Shown in pieces: positions 63,252 through 64,000 of a stretch of DNA of 64,000 nucleotides. Both the position numbers and the translations under genes were made by a program. The first letter of the stretch is position 1. Each line of letters starts with the position of its first letter. The notes under the pieces were generated by a model. That model was not told the DNA's origin, made no database searches, and saw nothing but the letters and a program-made list of their open reading frames with translations. The DNA comes from Panicum virgatum. Its lineage: Eukaryota; Streptophyta; Magnoliopsida; Poales; Poaceae. The stretch spans positions 38,188,464-38,252,463 of the forward strand of contig NC_053139.1 of the NCBI RefSeq assembly GCF_016808335.1, read 5' to 3'.

Positions 63252-63979
63252 CAAACGGGCCCAGCCCGACGGGCCGGCACTGGCCCGGTCCGGAATAGCA
63301 CGGTCCGAGAACGGTCCGGCCCGGACCTGTTCGTGCCCGTGCCTGGGCCGTGCCAGGCCCAGTACTGTTCTTGGGCCGCGATTCCGGCACGCGGCCCGAG
63401 CACAAGCACGGCCCGTTTAAGACGACGGCACGGGGCGGCACGACCACGGCTCACAGCCCACCTAAAAACCCTAATTAATCTCCACCTCTCTCCGACTCTC
63501 TCTCAATCTCACGCTCATGCGCCGCCCCTTGCAGCTCGCCCACGCCTCCTTGCCCCGTGCGCTCCTCCTCGGCAAGCGCCTCCCTAACCCCGCTCCTCCC
63601 CGACACCGCTCAGCCGTCGAGTCCAGCGCGCTCCTCCTTGGCCAGCGCCGGTGCCACTGAGACCAGCCCCGTCTCGCTCACCCTCGCCGCCGCTTCTTCC
63701 CCGATGCGCCATCGCCTTCCACGGCTCCTTCGCAGCAGCTCCTCGTCGACGCCGGAGGCTCGCCCGCCGCCTAGGCCGCCGCGCCATCCGTCCCCACGCC
63801 GCCACCTCGTGCTGAGGCACGGCACGGCACGCCGACGGCCTCTAGGGCCGTGCCTGGGCCGATGCCTGGGCACGGCGGCACTACGCGGCACGACACGGCG
63901 GCGCTGCCGTGCCACGCCGTGCCGTGCTTCATCGTGCTAGTGCCGTGCCATGCCTGGGCGGCCCGTTTGGCAAAGTATA
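63252..63979. repeat. Body of the hAT-like element
   Basis: GGGCC/GGCACGG repeat-rich flank (63250-63440), then a pyrimidine-rich leader-like part (CTCTCTCCGACTCTCTCTC near 63486) and GC-rich sequence, then the mirrored GGCACGG-rich flank ending GGCCCGTTTGGC. The middle might be captured host sequence. No frame is convincing. Confidence 0.5.
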
Positions 63980-64000
63980 GTTGGAAATTTAGTAGAGGTA

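Larger units (their letters stand above)
49494..63979. mobile_element. hAT-like element split by the Tat element
   Basis: The left tip TATAGCTGGCCAAACGGGCC (rejoined across the inserted element) mirrors the right end GGCCCGTTTGGCAAAGTATA. It is flanked by GTTAGAAA (49486-49493) and GTTGGAAA (63980-63987), an 8-bp duplication with one mismatch. Without the nested element it is about 738 bp. The interior is rich in GGGCC and GGCACGG words and then a pyrimidine-rich GC stretch with no supported gene. The 8-bp duplication supports the hAT superfamily, although the TATAG terminus is atypical. Confidence 0.65.

Overview
This window is grass nuclear DNA, most likely from a panicoid grass. The evidence is the grass retrotransposon types present (SIRE-type Copia, Tekay/Del-type chromovirus and Tat-type Gypsy elements with antisense genes), a grass-type tRNA-derived SINE, a non-autonomous Helitron, and two intron-containing plant genes with plant-style GC gradients. 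About nine tenths of the sequence is transposable-element DNA, much of it nested. Species and chromosome cannot be read from the sequence.

Left block (1-18645): a four-layer nest that continues off the left edge. A minus-strand Gypsy element with a short coding-free interior (16283-18214) was entered by a Tekay-like chromovirus (6317-16282). The chromovirus 5' LTR was entered by a minus-strand SIRE-type Copia element (2963-6316). That Copia element was entered by a Tat-type Gypsy element, of which the 3' part is present (1-2962). The Tat piece carries genes on its antisense strand, including the start of a plant mobile domain (PMD) gene. A LINE 3' end follows at 18215-18645.

Middle block (18646-27900): a Mutator-like element (19317-23493) with long terminal inverted repeats and a 9-bp target duplication. 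It carries a multi-exon PMD gene and shows no transposase. Small elements follow: a poly(A)-tailed retro-sequence, two MITE-like elements, a 1.1-kb element with terminal inverted repeats, and a tRNA-derived SINE with a 16-bp target duplication.

SIRE block (27911-41913): a miniature LTR element (TRIM) split by a complete 13.1-kb SIRE-type Copia element (28380-41497, minus strand). The two 1687-bp LTRs differ at only one position that I noticed. Gag, pol and a third ORF (about 850 residues) are all open. The third ORF has its own TATA-like box behind an array of short palindromic motifs, and the same motif array sits just upstream of the LTR TATA box.

Gene island (about 42.9-48.4 kb): two convergent host genes, a two-exon TPR-like protein gene (43141-44150, plus) and a seven-coding-exon TPX2/WVD2-like microtubule-binding protein gene (44995 to about 48400, minus).

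Right block (48509-64000): a 780-bp Helitron, then a hAT-like element (49494-63979). The hAT-like element is split by a decayed Tat-type Gypsy element (49504-63246) that lacks a recognisable protease and carries an antisense spliced ORF. The 3' LTR of that Tat element holds a 3.87-kb solo LTR of a Tekay-like element (59309-63175). Flanking target duplications are visible for every layer of this nest, so the order of insertion can be read directly.
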